Shown in pieces: positions 48,560 to 56,188 of a stretch of DNA of 64,000 bases (positions are counted from its first letter, which is position 1; each line of letters opens with the position of its first letter). The position numbers and the translations under genes are program-made. A model generated the notes under the pieces. The model saw only the letters and a program-made list of their open reading frames with translations. It had not been told where the DNA came from and did no database searches. The DNA comes from Chromatiaceae bacterium (lineage in GTDB: Bacteria > Pseudomonadota > Gammaproteobacteria > Chromatiales > Chromatiaceae), in contig JALOTB010000003.1 in assembly GCA_025458165.1 (NCBI GenBank), positions 1-64,000 of the forward strand. Direction: 5' to 3'.

Positions 48560-48694
48560 ATGTTCCCCGTCCCCTCAAGCCCGCCCCGATCGGCCCCTAT
48601 TGCAATATTGAGCCTGGCAGATCAAATTCCCTCCGAGTCGCCCTCCACTGGCCGCTCCCAGGGTGGCCTAAGCGGGGGCTTGCCGGTGGCCTGA
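48560..48694 (+). CDS. Possible 44-residue small ORF
   Basis: The ATG is preceded by a strong GAGGAAAC site, and the frame reads MFPVPSSPPRSAPIAILSLA then a Ser/Gly-rich tail. There is no signal peptide, membrane helix or known motif. It lies between the 11-bp repeats and the HD-domain gene, in the same direction. It may be a translated leader peptide or chance. Confidence 0.25.
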   Translation: MFPVPSSPPRSAPIAILSLADQIPSESPSTGRSQGGLSGGLPVA

Positions 48695-48739
48695 GCGACG
48701 CCACATGATGATCGCGACCGCTGACACAAGGCGACCCTC

Positions 48740-49423
48740 ATGCCGAACGATCTAGCCGCGTCGGGCTCAGAGCGTAAGCCTGTTTCCGATGAGACGCTCG
48801 CGGCGCGCTTCTCAGACCTGTGGCGGCGCTGCTCCAGCTTAGGGTCGGATGGGAATCCCGTCACGGCGTGGGCGATCATCGATCGCTCTTATGCCGAGCC
48901 CCACCGCCATTACCACGACAAGCAGCACCTCAGTCATTGCCTCGACGAGCTCGATAGGGCGCATGGAGCCATACCGCACCCGGATCGGGTGGAGATGGCC
49001 CTGTGGTTTCACGACGTCGTCAACGAGCCGGGTAAGCCGGACAACGAGGCCCGAAGCGCGGACCTGTTTCTTGATCTCGCGAGCGGGGTTATGCCCGACG
49101 ACTTCGTGACCGCTGTGGCCGAGCTCATCCGTGTTACGACGCACCGTCACCCGCCTGAGGACCTCGATCAGCGCTTCATCTGCGACATCGATCTCGCGAG
49201 CTTCGGCTGTCCATGGGAGTGCTATCTCGACGACACGAACAAGGTCAAGGCCGAATTCCCGGGCTCCGCCGAGGAGTATTACGGAAAGAAGCGGGCGTTT
49301 CTGGAGGCGATGTTGCGCCGGCCGCGGATCTTTCTCACGGACCTGTTCAATGCGCGCTACGAGCATCAGGCAAGGGAGAACATCGGGCGCCTGCTCGGCC
49401 TGATCGACCAACGCGCCTGCTGA
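48740..49423 (+). CDS. HD-superfamily metal-dependent phosphohydrolase-like protein
   Basis: This 227-residue protein resembles the predicted HD phosphohydrolases of the COG4339 type. HYHDKQHLSHCLDEL (His residues), LWFHDVVN (the HD pair, about 91-92) and DIDLASFG (final Asp) supply the metal ligands. The C-terminal part FLTDLFNARYEHQARENIGRLL is typical. The substrate is unknown; HD enzymes often act on nucleotides. It is on the plus strand facing the CNB-phosphatase gene and might belong to the second-messenger island. Confidence 0.8.
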   Translation: MPNDLAASGSERKPVSDETLAARFSDLWRRCSSLGSDGNPVTAWAIIDRSYAEPHRHYHDKQHLSHCLDELDRAHGAIPHPDRVEMALWFHDVVNEPGKPDNEARSADLFLDLASGVMPDDFVTAVAELIRVTTHRHPPEDLDQRFICDIDLASFGCPWECYLDDTNKVKAEFPGSAEEYYGKKRAFLEAMLRRPRIFLTDLFNARYEHQARENIGRLLGLIDQRAC

Positions 49424-49577
49424 CGGGGCGCTGTGGGCGGCGAAAAGTGATCTTCGGGTGATTACCGTCCAGTCGCACGGCGGATTGGATGGCCCGCGGG
49501 TACATGACCCCTCGACGCCGAAGCCTTGGCGGTTGCTCCTTCCCGCGCCTGACGTGAATCCGTCCTGCCGCCCCGAT

Positions 49578-50795
49578 TCACTCCGCCCCAAGGTACCGCA
49601 GAATCACCATCGTAAGGTCATCCGACGGCATGGTCCCCGCGGTGAAGTCCTTGACTGCAAGGGAGACGCGGCGAGCGAGTCCATCGGCCGAGGATGCGGG
49701 CTTGGTGTTCAGGCAGTCCATGAGGCGTGCCAGGGTGAACATCCGGTGATCGGCGTTCATTGCTTCCGTGACCCCGTCGGTGTACATCACGAGCACGTCC
49801 CCGCTCCCAAGCGAGACTGAGGCGAGGTCGTAGGTCGCGTCTTTGTCGAGTCCGGCGAGGATGCCCCGAGGTGGCGGCAGTGGTTGAAACTGCCCGCCAC
49901 TGGCCCCGACCAGCACTGCGTCGTGGCCGGCCGTCGCATACGTGAAAACACCGCTCCGCCGGTCGATGATCCCCGCGATCAGGGTCGCGAACATACAGGT
50001 CGGGTTATCCGCGCAGAGTAGCTCGTTGAGCTTCGCCAGGGCTACATTCACCGGCTGATCCTTCAGGACCTCGGCGCGCAGCAGCGCCATCGTGCGCACC
50101 ATGAACAAGGCCGCCGGCACACCCTTGCCGGACACATCCCCGATCGCGAGACAGCAGGCATTGGGCCCCACGGGAAAGACATCGTAGAAGTCGCCGCCGA
50201 CTTGGCGCGCGGGCGTCATCTCCGCCGCCACCTCAATCTCCGGCCAGAGGTTGAGCTCATGCGGGAGCATGCCGAGCTGGATCTCCTGTGCGATCGCGAG
50301 CTCCTTTTGGATGTGCTCATAACGGAGCTGCTGCTCCAGGGCCTTCTGGATAGCCTCGTTGCGGGCGCGAAATCGGTCGGCGAAAAGGCGCATGAAGTTC
50401 CTGGCGATCTCCGGCACCCGAAACAAACCCTCCCAGATGTCAGATTCCGATAACACGAGGAGGCGGCTCGGTGCCGCCGCAACGACGAAGGCGGTCGCTA
50501 CGCCGCAGTCGATGGCCGAGATTTCCCCCGCGCATTCCCCGGGGACGATGAGGAATCCCTCCTCCGAATCGACACGATCGAGACGGACCTTGAGCTGACC
50601 GTCGAGCAGCAAGAAGAGACTCCGATTCCTCTGGCCGGGTGTCAGAAGGACATCACCGTGCGCCAAGACGCGTAGCTCGCAGCCGCGTACGAGCGGGCCG
50701 AGGGTTTCGGGGGCGACCCCTTGGAACAAAGCGTGTCGGGAGATCAGATCGAAGTCAGCCGAACCGGCAGGATGGACGGTCTCGCTCTCGGGCAC
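49578..50795 (-). CDS. CNB domain-SpoIIE (PP2C) serine phosphatase, RsbU-like
   Basis: This 405-residue protein joins an N-terminal cyclic-nucleotide-binding fold (about 15-130), a short coiled coil (about 138-165, RARNEAIQKALEQQLRYEHIQK) and a C-terminal SpoIIE/PP2C phosphatase. Metal-binding motifs include VGGDFYDVF, IGDVSGKGVPAALFM, MYTDGVTEAMN and PSDDLTMVIL. The CNB phosphate cassette (CAGEISAIDCGVATAFVVA) lacks the cyclic-phosphate Arg, so cAMP/cGMP binding is doubtful. By analogy with RsbU it would dephosphorylate the STAS protein encoded upstream on the same strand. Gaps to RsbW-like and STAS genes are 261 and 49 bases. Confidence 0.9.
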   Translation of the reverse strand: MPESETVHPAGSADFDLISRHALFQGVAPETLGPLVRGCELRVLAHGDVLLTPGQRNRSLFLLLDGQLKVRLDRVDSEEGFLIVPGECAGEISAIDCGVATAFVVAAAPSRLLVLSESDIWEGLFRVPEIARNFMRLFADRFRARNEAIQKALEQQLRYEHIQKELAIAQEIQLGMLPHELNLWPEIEVAAEMTPARQVGGDFYDVFPVGPNACCLAIGDVSGKGVPAALFMVRTMALLRAEVLKDQPVNVALAKLNELLCADNPTCMFATLIAGIIDRRSGVFTYATAGHDAVLVGASGGQFQPLPPPRGILAGLDKDATYDLASVSLGSGDVLVMYTDGVTEAMNADHRMFTLARLMDCLNTKPASSADGLARRVSLAVKDFTAGTMPSDDLTMVILRYLGAE

Positions 50796-51056
50796 TCGTC
50801 AAGTCTCCATCGCAACGGGCTGAGCGACCGCACTCACACCCATGGCTCCCAGCGGTTGAGTACTCCAGTTGATTGCCGCTCCCCCGCCGTAGCTGTCTGG
50901 TCGCGCCGGCACCGGCCGCGACGATTGCCAAGGGGGCGGAATCATCACCCCCCGATGGCGGACCTGCGACCGCGAATCTTGGGCGAAGGGAACCGCGCCG
51001 GGCGACAGGCGATGGGCCGAGCCGCTGGCTCGACCGAGGAGGTGGGACGGGGGCGA

Positions 51057-51515
51057 CTAACCGCCGTGGTCTTTACGAACGACCAGGGTCAGGCGGTTCC
51101 GGTCCGTAACACGACTGTAATGGTAGTCGTGGGAGTAGGCCTGGATCAACAAAAGGCCGCGTCCGCCGATCGAGGCATGCTCCAGGTCCGGCGCCGCTGC
51201 CGCCGCGCGGGCCTCGAAGGGGTTGAACGGGTGAGCGTCGTCAACGATCTCGACGGTCACGGTCTCTGCGCTATCGGTGAGCGTGAGGACGATCTCATGG
51301 GGCTCGGCGTCGCTGTAGGCATAGCTGATCAGATTGGTCAGCGCCTCATTGATGACGAGGTCCACAGCGAATGCGGTTCGGTCGGGTAGGTCCCAGGCGT
51401 GAAACCGATCGGCGAGCCAGCGTTCCATGCGGCTCAACTCTTGGAGACGATTCTGGATGACGAGCGTTTCGCGCGCGCCGGGCGAGATCTGAGTATGATT
51501 CCTAACGGCAGTCAC
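51057..51515 (-). CDS. RsbW-like anti-sigma/serine kinase (HATPase_c)
   Basis: This 152-residue protein has an N-box VDLVINEALTNLISYAY (about 51-67), a G1 box IVDDAHPFNP and a G2 box GGRGLLLIQAYSHDYHY, the GHKL ATPase set of partner-switching kinases. It is predicted to phosphorylate the STAS protein's Ser. The start is a GTG at 51515 with only a weak AGG nearby. It lies between STAS (49 bases upstream) and the SpoIIE phosphatase genes. No sigma factor gene is adjacent. Confidence 0.9.
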   Translation of the reverse strand: MTAVRNHTQISPGARETLVIQNRLQELSRMERWLADRFHAWDLPDRTAFAVDLVINEALTNLISYAYSDAEPHEIVLTLTDSAETVTVEIVDDAHPFNPFEARAAAAAPDLEHASIGGRGLLLIQAYSHDYHYSRVTDRNRLTLVVRKDHGG

Positions 51516-51564
51516 TGCCTACAGCCTGTTCAGTCCTCGGTGCGCAATCGGCGCGCTCTGCGGC

Positions 51565-51918
51565 TCAAGCCGGATGAACTTCGCTCAATGCGGCCTTCGC
51601 AGCGTCGAGGTCATCAAAGACGGGGATGAGAGAGGCCACCCCGGTGCGATCCAGCACCTCTCTGACCATTGGCTGCGGGTTGAGGAGAACCATCTTGCCA
51701 CCGCGGTTGGATGCGGCCTTGGCGCAGCTCAGCAAGGTTCGCATGCCGATGGAGGCGAGGAAGCTCACGTTGGTCATGTCGACCAGCACCGCCGCCTTCT
51801 TGGTTGCCGTGAGCGCGGTGAACTTCATGTCGATCGCCTGAGTGCCCTCGACGTCGAGACGTCCGTCCAGGGTGATCTTCAGAATTTTGCCGTCGAGCAG
51901 CTCAGAATCAATGTGCAT
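51565..51918 (-). CDS. STAS anti-sigma factor antagonist (RsbV-like)
   Basis: This 117-residue single STAS domain shows ITLDGRLDVEGTQAID and the switch segment VDMTNVSFLASIGMRTLLSC, with Ser at the position phosphorylated in SpoIIAA/RsbV. The ATG at 51918 has GGAG 7 bases upstream; a longer frame to 52047 is Pro/Gln-rich and lacks that. It should be the partner of the RsbW-like kinase and the CNB-SpoIIE phosphatase. An upstream CTTAATAGTCG (52065-52075, minus) is shared with the promoter region of the next CNB gene. Confidence 0.92.
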   Translation of the reverse strand: MHIDSELLDGKILKITLDGRLDVEGTQAIDMKFTALTATKKAAVLVDMTNVSFLASIGMRTLLSCAKAASNRGGKMVLLNPQPMVREVLDRTGVASLIPVFDDLDAAKAALSEVHPA

Positions 51919-52243
51919 CTTGGACTCCGGTTCTGGGAGAGCGGCGGGGTACGGTGACGAAGGAGCGTGCTGTGCGCTGCGACAACCGCCCTCTTGACTG
52001 CCTGCGCCGGCCGCGGGACGCTGGCTTTGACGCGGGAAGTTCGTCACGGGCGAACTCTACCGGCCGACTATTAAGGATTGATGACCGATCGTCGACCACC
52101 TTCGGCGCCCGTCGAGAAGCAAGGGTTGTGATACGAGAACCCGGAAATGTCGGGTGACGACGAAGCCGGGGTGACCGTGCCCGCGACGCGGTGACCTCGG
52201 CTACCGGATGCCGAGGCACGCGCGACCCGATCGGCCCTCGGAT
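51919..52243. other. Intergenic region with a CTTAATAGTCG box
   Basis: There is no gene in these 325 bases between STAS and the CNB gene. On the minus strand the 11-mer CTTAATAGTCG (52065-52075) occurs 147 bases before the STAS start. A sister box is at 53428-53438 in front of the CNB gene. Confidence 0.45.
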
Positions 52244-53251
52244 TCACAGGTTCTCCTCGAGGAATCGCTCAAACCCCCGGCTGCTGACAATGTGGGTGCC
52301 GTCACAGTTGAACTGCATATGGATCGCATTCTTGAGGATGGAAATCGTCAAGCTGCGGACGTAGAAATTTGGGATCTCACGCAGGACCGGGAGTTGGGCG
52401 ATGATTTTCGAAATCTCCTCGGGCGCCATCGGCTGCCAGTGCGAGAAGTACTCGTTGAAGCCGTGGTGCAGGTGGTTGGGGAGCTCGCCGAAGCAGGCAC
52501 TGCCGCGGATCAGGCCGTACACCGCGCGGATGAACTCCGCCTTGCGTTGATAATCGACTTTCGGAAAGTGCCGCTCGACATACGAGGCGTCGAGCAAGCG
52601 CAGTGCCGGATGGTATTCCTCACAGAACGGGTCGAGCAGGGTCGAAAGGCGGATCTCGCCGTTGTTGAAGCCGATGTTGATGCGGTGGACATTGCGGTTC
52701 AGGAGGAGATCCTCGAAACAGGGAACCAGCTCCGGCATGAACCGGTCGACGACGCTCTCAAAGCGCGGCCGCATCATCGCAGACTCGCGCAGCGAGGGAT
52801 CGCCCTTGATGCCGATGTGCATGTCGCGGCCGAGGAAGCTGTCCATGTTGACCATTTTTTCCTCGAGGACGAGCTTCTCATTGCGGCTGTTGACGATCCG
52901 GCGAATCTTGTCGTTGATCGCGGGCTCATCCGCGAGCAACTGATGGAAGGCCTCCCTGGATACCCGTAACAATCCCGCGGGCTCGCTGGCCACCGCCGCC
53001 GCCGTCCGGCGGCTACCGTTGTAAACGGCCAGCTCCCCGAACCAGTCCCCTTGGTGGGCTTGTCGGATCGGCACCTTGGTATTGAACTTCTCGATGTAGA
53101 GGGAGACACCCCCGGAATCGACGAAGTACATGCAGTCCGCCTCATCGCCTTCCTGGAAAATCTGCTCGCTCTCGTTGAACCGCACCCGGCTACCGAGGCG
53201 GCGGATCTTGTGGAGCTCATCATCGTGCAAGTCAAGAAACACGGACGTCAT
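52244..53251 (-). CDS. CNB-domain protein with a C-terminal domain of unknown function
   Basis: This is a 334-residue soluble protein. Residues about 12-125 form a cyclic-nucleotide-binding fold: RFNESEQIFQEGDEADCMYF, with a phosphate cassette DWFGELAVYNGSRRTAAAVA that keeps the Arg. The remaining about 200 residues (HIGIKGDPSLRESAMMRPRF on to FERFLEENL) match nothing I recognise and have no membrane helix or helix-turn-helix. GGAGGAGAAGG precedes the ATG at 53251. It heads the STAS, RsbW-like and SpoIIE genes on the same strand and may give the module its nucleotide input. Confidence 0.82.
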   Translation of the reverse strand: MTSVFLDLHDDELHKIRRLGSRVRFNESEQIFQEGDEADCMYFVDSGGVSLYIEKFNTKVPIRQAHQGDWFGELAVYNGSRRTAAAVASEPAGLLRVSREAFHQLLADEPAINDKIRRIVNSRNEKLVLEEKMVNMDSFLGRDMHIGIKGDPSLRESAMMRPRFESVVDRFMPELVPCFEDLLLNRNVHRINIGFNNGEIRLSTLLDPFCEEYHPALRLLDASYVERHFPKVDYQRKAEFIRAVYGLIRGSACFGELPNHLHHGFNEYFSHWQPMAPEEISKIIAQLPVLREIPNFYVRSLTISILKNAIHMQFNCDGTHIVSSRGFERFLEENL

Positions 53252-53556
53252 GGCCTTCTCCTCCGTTGTTGGTGTCGTGTGATGGAACGCGGCGTCAGCC
53301 ACGGCACCGCGGTAACCGCGAAATCGGTCAACGTGGCGCAACTTGCGTACCGCGCCCAGCAGCGCATGGTGAGCCGTGCAATGGCTTCTTGTCACGGCCG
53401 CCCTTCGCGCTCTACTTTCATCTGAGTCGACTATTAAGTAAAGTCCGGGTAGTGCGGTCGCTTTGGGACGGCGTCGTCAATCCAATTGCCGGCGAGCCCG
53501 GCGCGCTGTCGCCGACCTGTGTTCAATACGCCGTCCTCCGAGGGTTTCCTTCCCCA
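53252..53556. other. Divergent intergenic region with a CTTAATAGTCG box
   Basis: No gene occurs between the CNB gene and the metallophosphoesterase. The minus-strand 11-mer CTTAATAGTCG lies at 53428-53438, 177 bases from the CNB start, and matches the box at 52065-52075. GAGGG at 53540-53544 may serve the phosphoesterase. Confidence 0.45.
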
Positions 53557-54327
53557 ATGCGATGTCTCCTGGTCTCCGACTTGCATTACACCCTCAAACA
53601 GTTCGACTGGGTGCTGAGCCAGGCGGACGCCTTTGATTTGATCGTTATTGCGGGCGATCACCTCGACATCAGCTCGGCGGTCGACCTCAACGCCCAGATC
53701 GTCGTCGTACTGACATACCTCAAACGGCTACGCGCCAAGACTCGTATCTTCGTCTGCTCGGGCAATCACGACCTCGATGCGCGCAATGGCTTCGACGAGC
53801 AGTATGCCCGCTGGATCACGCGGGCACGGGACTACGGGGTGCCCACCGACGAGGACAGCCCGTCGATCGACGGGGCGCTCTTCACGATCTGCCCATGGTG
53901 GGACGGCCCGAAGAGCCGCGAGCGGGTGGGCGAGCTGATCGCTCGGGACAGCCGCAAATCCAGGACCGGCTGGGTCTGGGTCTATCACTCGCCGCCGGAT
54001 GAGTCGCCGACAAGCTGGGGAGGGCGCCAGCACTTCGGGGACGCCCAGCTCGTTGAATGGATCCGTCGGTACGGCCCGGATCTGGTCTTCACCGGCCACA
54101 TCCACCAGTCCCCATTCCGGGGCGGCTCTTGGGTCGATCGCATCGGAGATACCTGGGTCTTTAATCCGGGCCGCCAGATCGGCCCCTGTCCCACGCACAT
54201 CATCCTCGACACGGAGCGGCAGAGCGCCCTGTGGTTCTCGCTGGCGGGCAACGAGGCCGTAGCCCTCGATCAGCCCCTGACGCGTCCGGTGCCGGAGCTG
54301 ACCGAGCTGCCCGCCTGGCTCAGATAG
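53557..54327 (+). CDS. Calcineurin-like metallophosphoesterase
   Basis: This 256-residue enzyme has the five metal-binding motifs of the superfamily: MRCLLVSDLHYT (DxH), VIAGDHLD (GDxx), SGNHDLD (GNHD), VYHSPPDE (His) and FTGHIHQSPF (GHxH). The form is reminiscent of cyclic-nucleotide or YfcE-type phosphodiesterases, and its setting among CNB proteins makes a cAMP/cGMP phosphodiesterase role tempting; sequence alone cannot show this. Its 3' end overlaps the convergent solo CNB gene by 8 bases. Confidence 0.88.
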   Translation: MRCLLVSDLHYTLKQFDWVLSQADAFDLIVIAGDHLDISSAVDLNAQIVVVLTYLKRLRAKTRIFVCSGNHDLDARNGFDEQYARWITRARDYGVPTDEDSPSIDGALFTICPWWDGPKSRERVGELIARDSRKSRTGWVWVYHSPPDESPTSWGGRQHFGDAQLVEWIRRYGPDLVFTGHIHQSPFRGGSWVDRIGDTWVFNPGRQIGPCPTHIILDTERQSALWFSLAGNEAVALDQPLTRPVPELTELPAWLR

Positions 54328-54805
54328 ACTTGTCCGGGTAGCGGTCCGACCCCGGCGCGTGCTCCTCCGCCGGCTGGTGGAGCAGGCTCTCCAGCACCTC
54401 ATCCACCATCCCGAGGTGGTCGCCCTGATCCTGATACTGGCGCTTCAGATCCACCAGATAGCTGGTGATGCTGTTGAGCTTGCGCGCCAGCAGCCGCGCC
54501 AGGTGGAAGGCGAGCTCTGGGTGCAACCGCAGGAAGGCGGCGCCGTCCTCCACGACGTAGGCCCGGCAGGGCGTCACCGCCCGCACCGTCGCCGTGTGCG
54601 GGACGTCGAGCAGCACCGCCAGCTCCCCGAAGATCGACCCCGGCTCCGATTGGGTGTTGACCTGAGTGTCGCCCTTGAGGACCTCGACTTCGCCCTCGAT
54701 GAGGACGTAGAGCGTTCGGTCGCGTCCCCCTTCCGACAGCAGCTCTCCGCCAGGCGCGAAGTCCTGCTCGGGGAGGGCAGTGGCCAAGTCAAGGACTTCA
54801 CGCAT
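54320..54805 (-). CDS. Small solo CNB-domain protein
   Basis: This 160-residue protein has one cyclic-nucleotide-binding fold (about 10-118), FAPGGELLSEGGRDRTLYVL to GSIFGELAVLLDVPHTATV, and a short helical tail. The cassette carries His in place of the conserved Arg (VPHTATV), so affinity for cAMP/cGMP may be lost or altered. ATG 54805 has GAGGG upstream; a TTG at 54823 is the alternative. There is no output domain, so it may act through a partner. It lies between the phosphoesterase and the Cys-rich secreted protein. Confidence 0.85.
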   Translation of the reverse strand: MREVLDLATALPEQDFAPGGELLSEGGRDRTLYVLIEGEVEVLKGDTQVNTQSEPGSIFGELAVLLDVPHTATVRAVTPCRAYVVEDGAAFLRLHPELAFHLARLLARKLNSITSYLVDLKRQYQDQGDHLGMVDEVLESLLHQPAEEHAPGSDRYPDKSI

Positions 54806-54864
54806 CGAGCCAACCCTCGTCAACCCGGCGCACCGGAACCGTCCCGGCGTTCAGCCGACGCAGA

Positions 54865-54889
54865 CCCTGATCCCGAACGGGGATCAGGG
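54865..54889 (-). terminator. Hairpin downstream of the Cys-rich secreted protein gene
   Basis: CCCTGATCCC (54865-54874) pairs exactly with GGGATCAGGG (54880-54889) across a 5-base loop. It lies 25 bases beyond the stop of the secreted-protein gene on the minus strand. No T-tract follows, so it may be a transcript-stabilising or weak terminator hairpin. Confidence 0.5.
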
Positions 54890-54913
54890 CATCACACTCA
54901 CGATCCCGCGAAA

Positions 54914-55948
54914 TCAGTACGCGTAGCAAGTCCTCCGACCGCCGATGGTCGTGCAATAGTACGGATCGTTATTGAACAGGATGGTCGTCGGAACCTGAAG
55001 ATTGTCGAAGCCCGGCTTGATCACGGGGCAGGGCCCGGGTTGGCCAGGCGCGACCTCAGCCGACGATGGCAGATTCGGGTCGCACTCGACGGCCTTGACG
55101 CCGCAGACGCAACAGCCCTGGTTCGCCAACGCAAACTTGTCGGCCGACGCGCTCAGGTCTGCGCTGCACACCACGCGCGGCAGGAACCCTCCCATGCCGT
55201 CCGAGGGACAGCTTACCGCCGTGCCGTTGATGAGGACGGCACCACCGCCGTCGATCGTCTCGCACTCTGCGACGACGACCGCTTCCACGGTCACGGTGAC
55301 GCTGTCGGCACCCAAGAGTCCGCCAGAGTCCTGGACTTGCGCAGTGATCGTATGGACTCCCGGACGGAGGACCTTGGTCAAGCTACCCCCGTTTCCAAGC
55401 GACCCTTCGAGCGACGAGCTCCAAGCGATGGCGGCAATGAGTCCGTCTTGCGCATCCTCGGCGATGGCATTGAGGTCGATCGCATCTCCTCCGGCGTACG
55501 TTGTGCCGTCCTCCATCGGCGTGAGAATTTCCACCGTCGGCACCGTATTCGGGGGCGGGATGACAAGCCCGTCCTTGCAGGCCAGGACCTGGGAGACAGC
55601 GTTGGCGCTGTTCGGGGTGAGCTTCTTACCTCCTGTCGCTCCAGGGCCGTAGTTGTAGACGCAACGCTTGCCGCTGGAGTCCGCCACGGCTACCACGTCG
55701 ACCTCCAGGGGATCGGTTCGTACCCAGTCGATGGCGTTTCCGCCAAGGACCGAAGGATTCGTGATCTGGACCGTGGCAGGGACCATGCTGAGTGCGGTGC
55801 AGCTAAAGTTCCCTTGCCCACTCAAGGCGTAGGCGGACACTGCCCCTGTTTCGCCAGCGTTGGAATTACAGAAGGCCCACGACTGCGCGGGCAACCAAGA
55901 GGCGAGGGCCAGAAGACCCCCCACCGCAGAAGAACACCTTAAATTCAT
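54914..55948 (-). CDS. Secreted Cys-rich protein with Ig/PKD-like domain, unknown function
   Basis: This 344-residue protein has a signal peptide (hydrophobic SSAVGGLLALASWLPAQSWA). A central immunoglobulin/PKD-like repeat (about 135-225) reads VPTVEILTPMEDGTTYAGGD, then GVHTITAQVQDSGG and VTVTVEAV. There are fourteen or so cysteines, concentrated at the N-terminus and in the last third (GCCVCGVKAVECDP, YYCTTIGGRRTCYAY), suggesting disulphides outside the cytoplasm. I know no named family. It lies between the solo CNB gene and the FecR-TPR-barrel gene on the same strand and may be an exported partner of the latter. Confidence 0.7.
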   Translation of the reverse strand: MNLRCSSAVGGLLALASWLPAQSWAFCNSNAGETGAVSAYALSGQGNFSCTALSMVPATVQITNPSVLGGNAIDWVRTDPLEVDVVAVADSSGKRCVYNYGPGATGGKKLTPNSANAVSQVLACKDGLVIPPPNTVPTVEILTPMEDGTTYAGGDAIDLNAIAEDAQDGLIAAIAWSSSLEGSLGNGGSLTKVLRPGVHTITAQVQDSGGLLGADSVTVTVEAVVVAECETIDGGGAVLINGTAVSCPSDGMGGFLPRVVCSADLSASADKFALANQGCCVCGVKAVECDPNLPSSAEVAPGQPGPCPVIKPGFDNLQVPTTILFNNDPYYCTTIGGRRTCYAY

Positions 55949-56026
55949 GCGACTCTCCGCTTGTTCAGTTCGATTGACATAGTTCGCGAGCGACTAGGGG
56001 AGCGAGACTTCGCCTTCCAGGCGGCT

Positions 56027-56188
56027 CCTTAGGGTGACCTTGACGAATCCCATCCCTGGGCTCATTTTAGGCGCGAAGCGAAAAGTGCGATTCCACGCTT
56101 CGCTTCATCTTCAAGTGCCTGGGCACTTGAAAATGGGGGTACATCCCTGTGCCGCACGAGCACCTTGAATCTTTCAAGGTGCCCTTAA
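56027..56188 (+). repeat. About 160-bp inverted-repeat element, copy 4
   Basis: This full-length copy matches 244-404. Left end CCTTAGGGTGACCTTGACGA; internal hairpin TCAAGTGC (56111-56118) and GCACTTGA (56123-56130); right hairpin GCACCTTGAA (56160-56169) with TTCAAGGTGC (56173-56182). The right end CCCTTAA includes the TAA stop of the minus-strand FecR-TPR-barrel gene, exactly as copy 1 does for a curlin-like gene. Confidence 0.8.

Larger units (their letters stand above)
48216..48739. other. Divergent intergenic region with repeat element and 11-bp repeats
   Basis: This region separates the CPA2 antiporter and the HD-domain gene. It contains a partial inverted-repeat element (48307-48355) and a triple 11-bp direct repeat (48382-48414). 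A 44-codon frame at 48560-48694 is listed separately. No other gene is seen. Confidence 0.6.
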
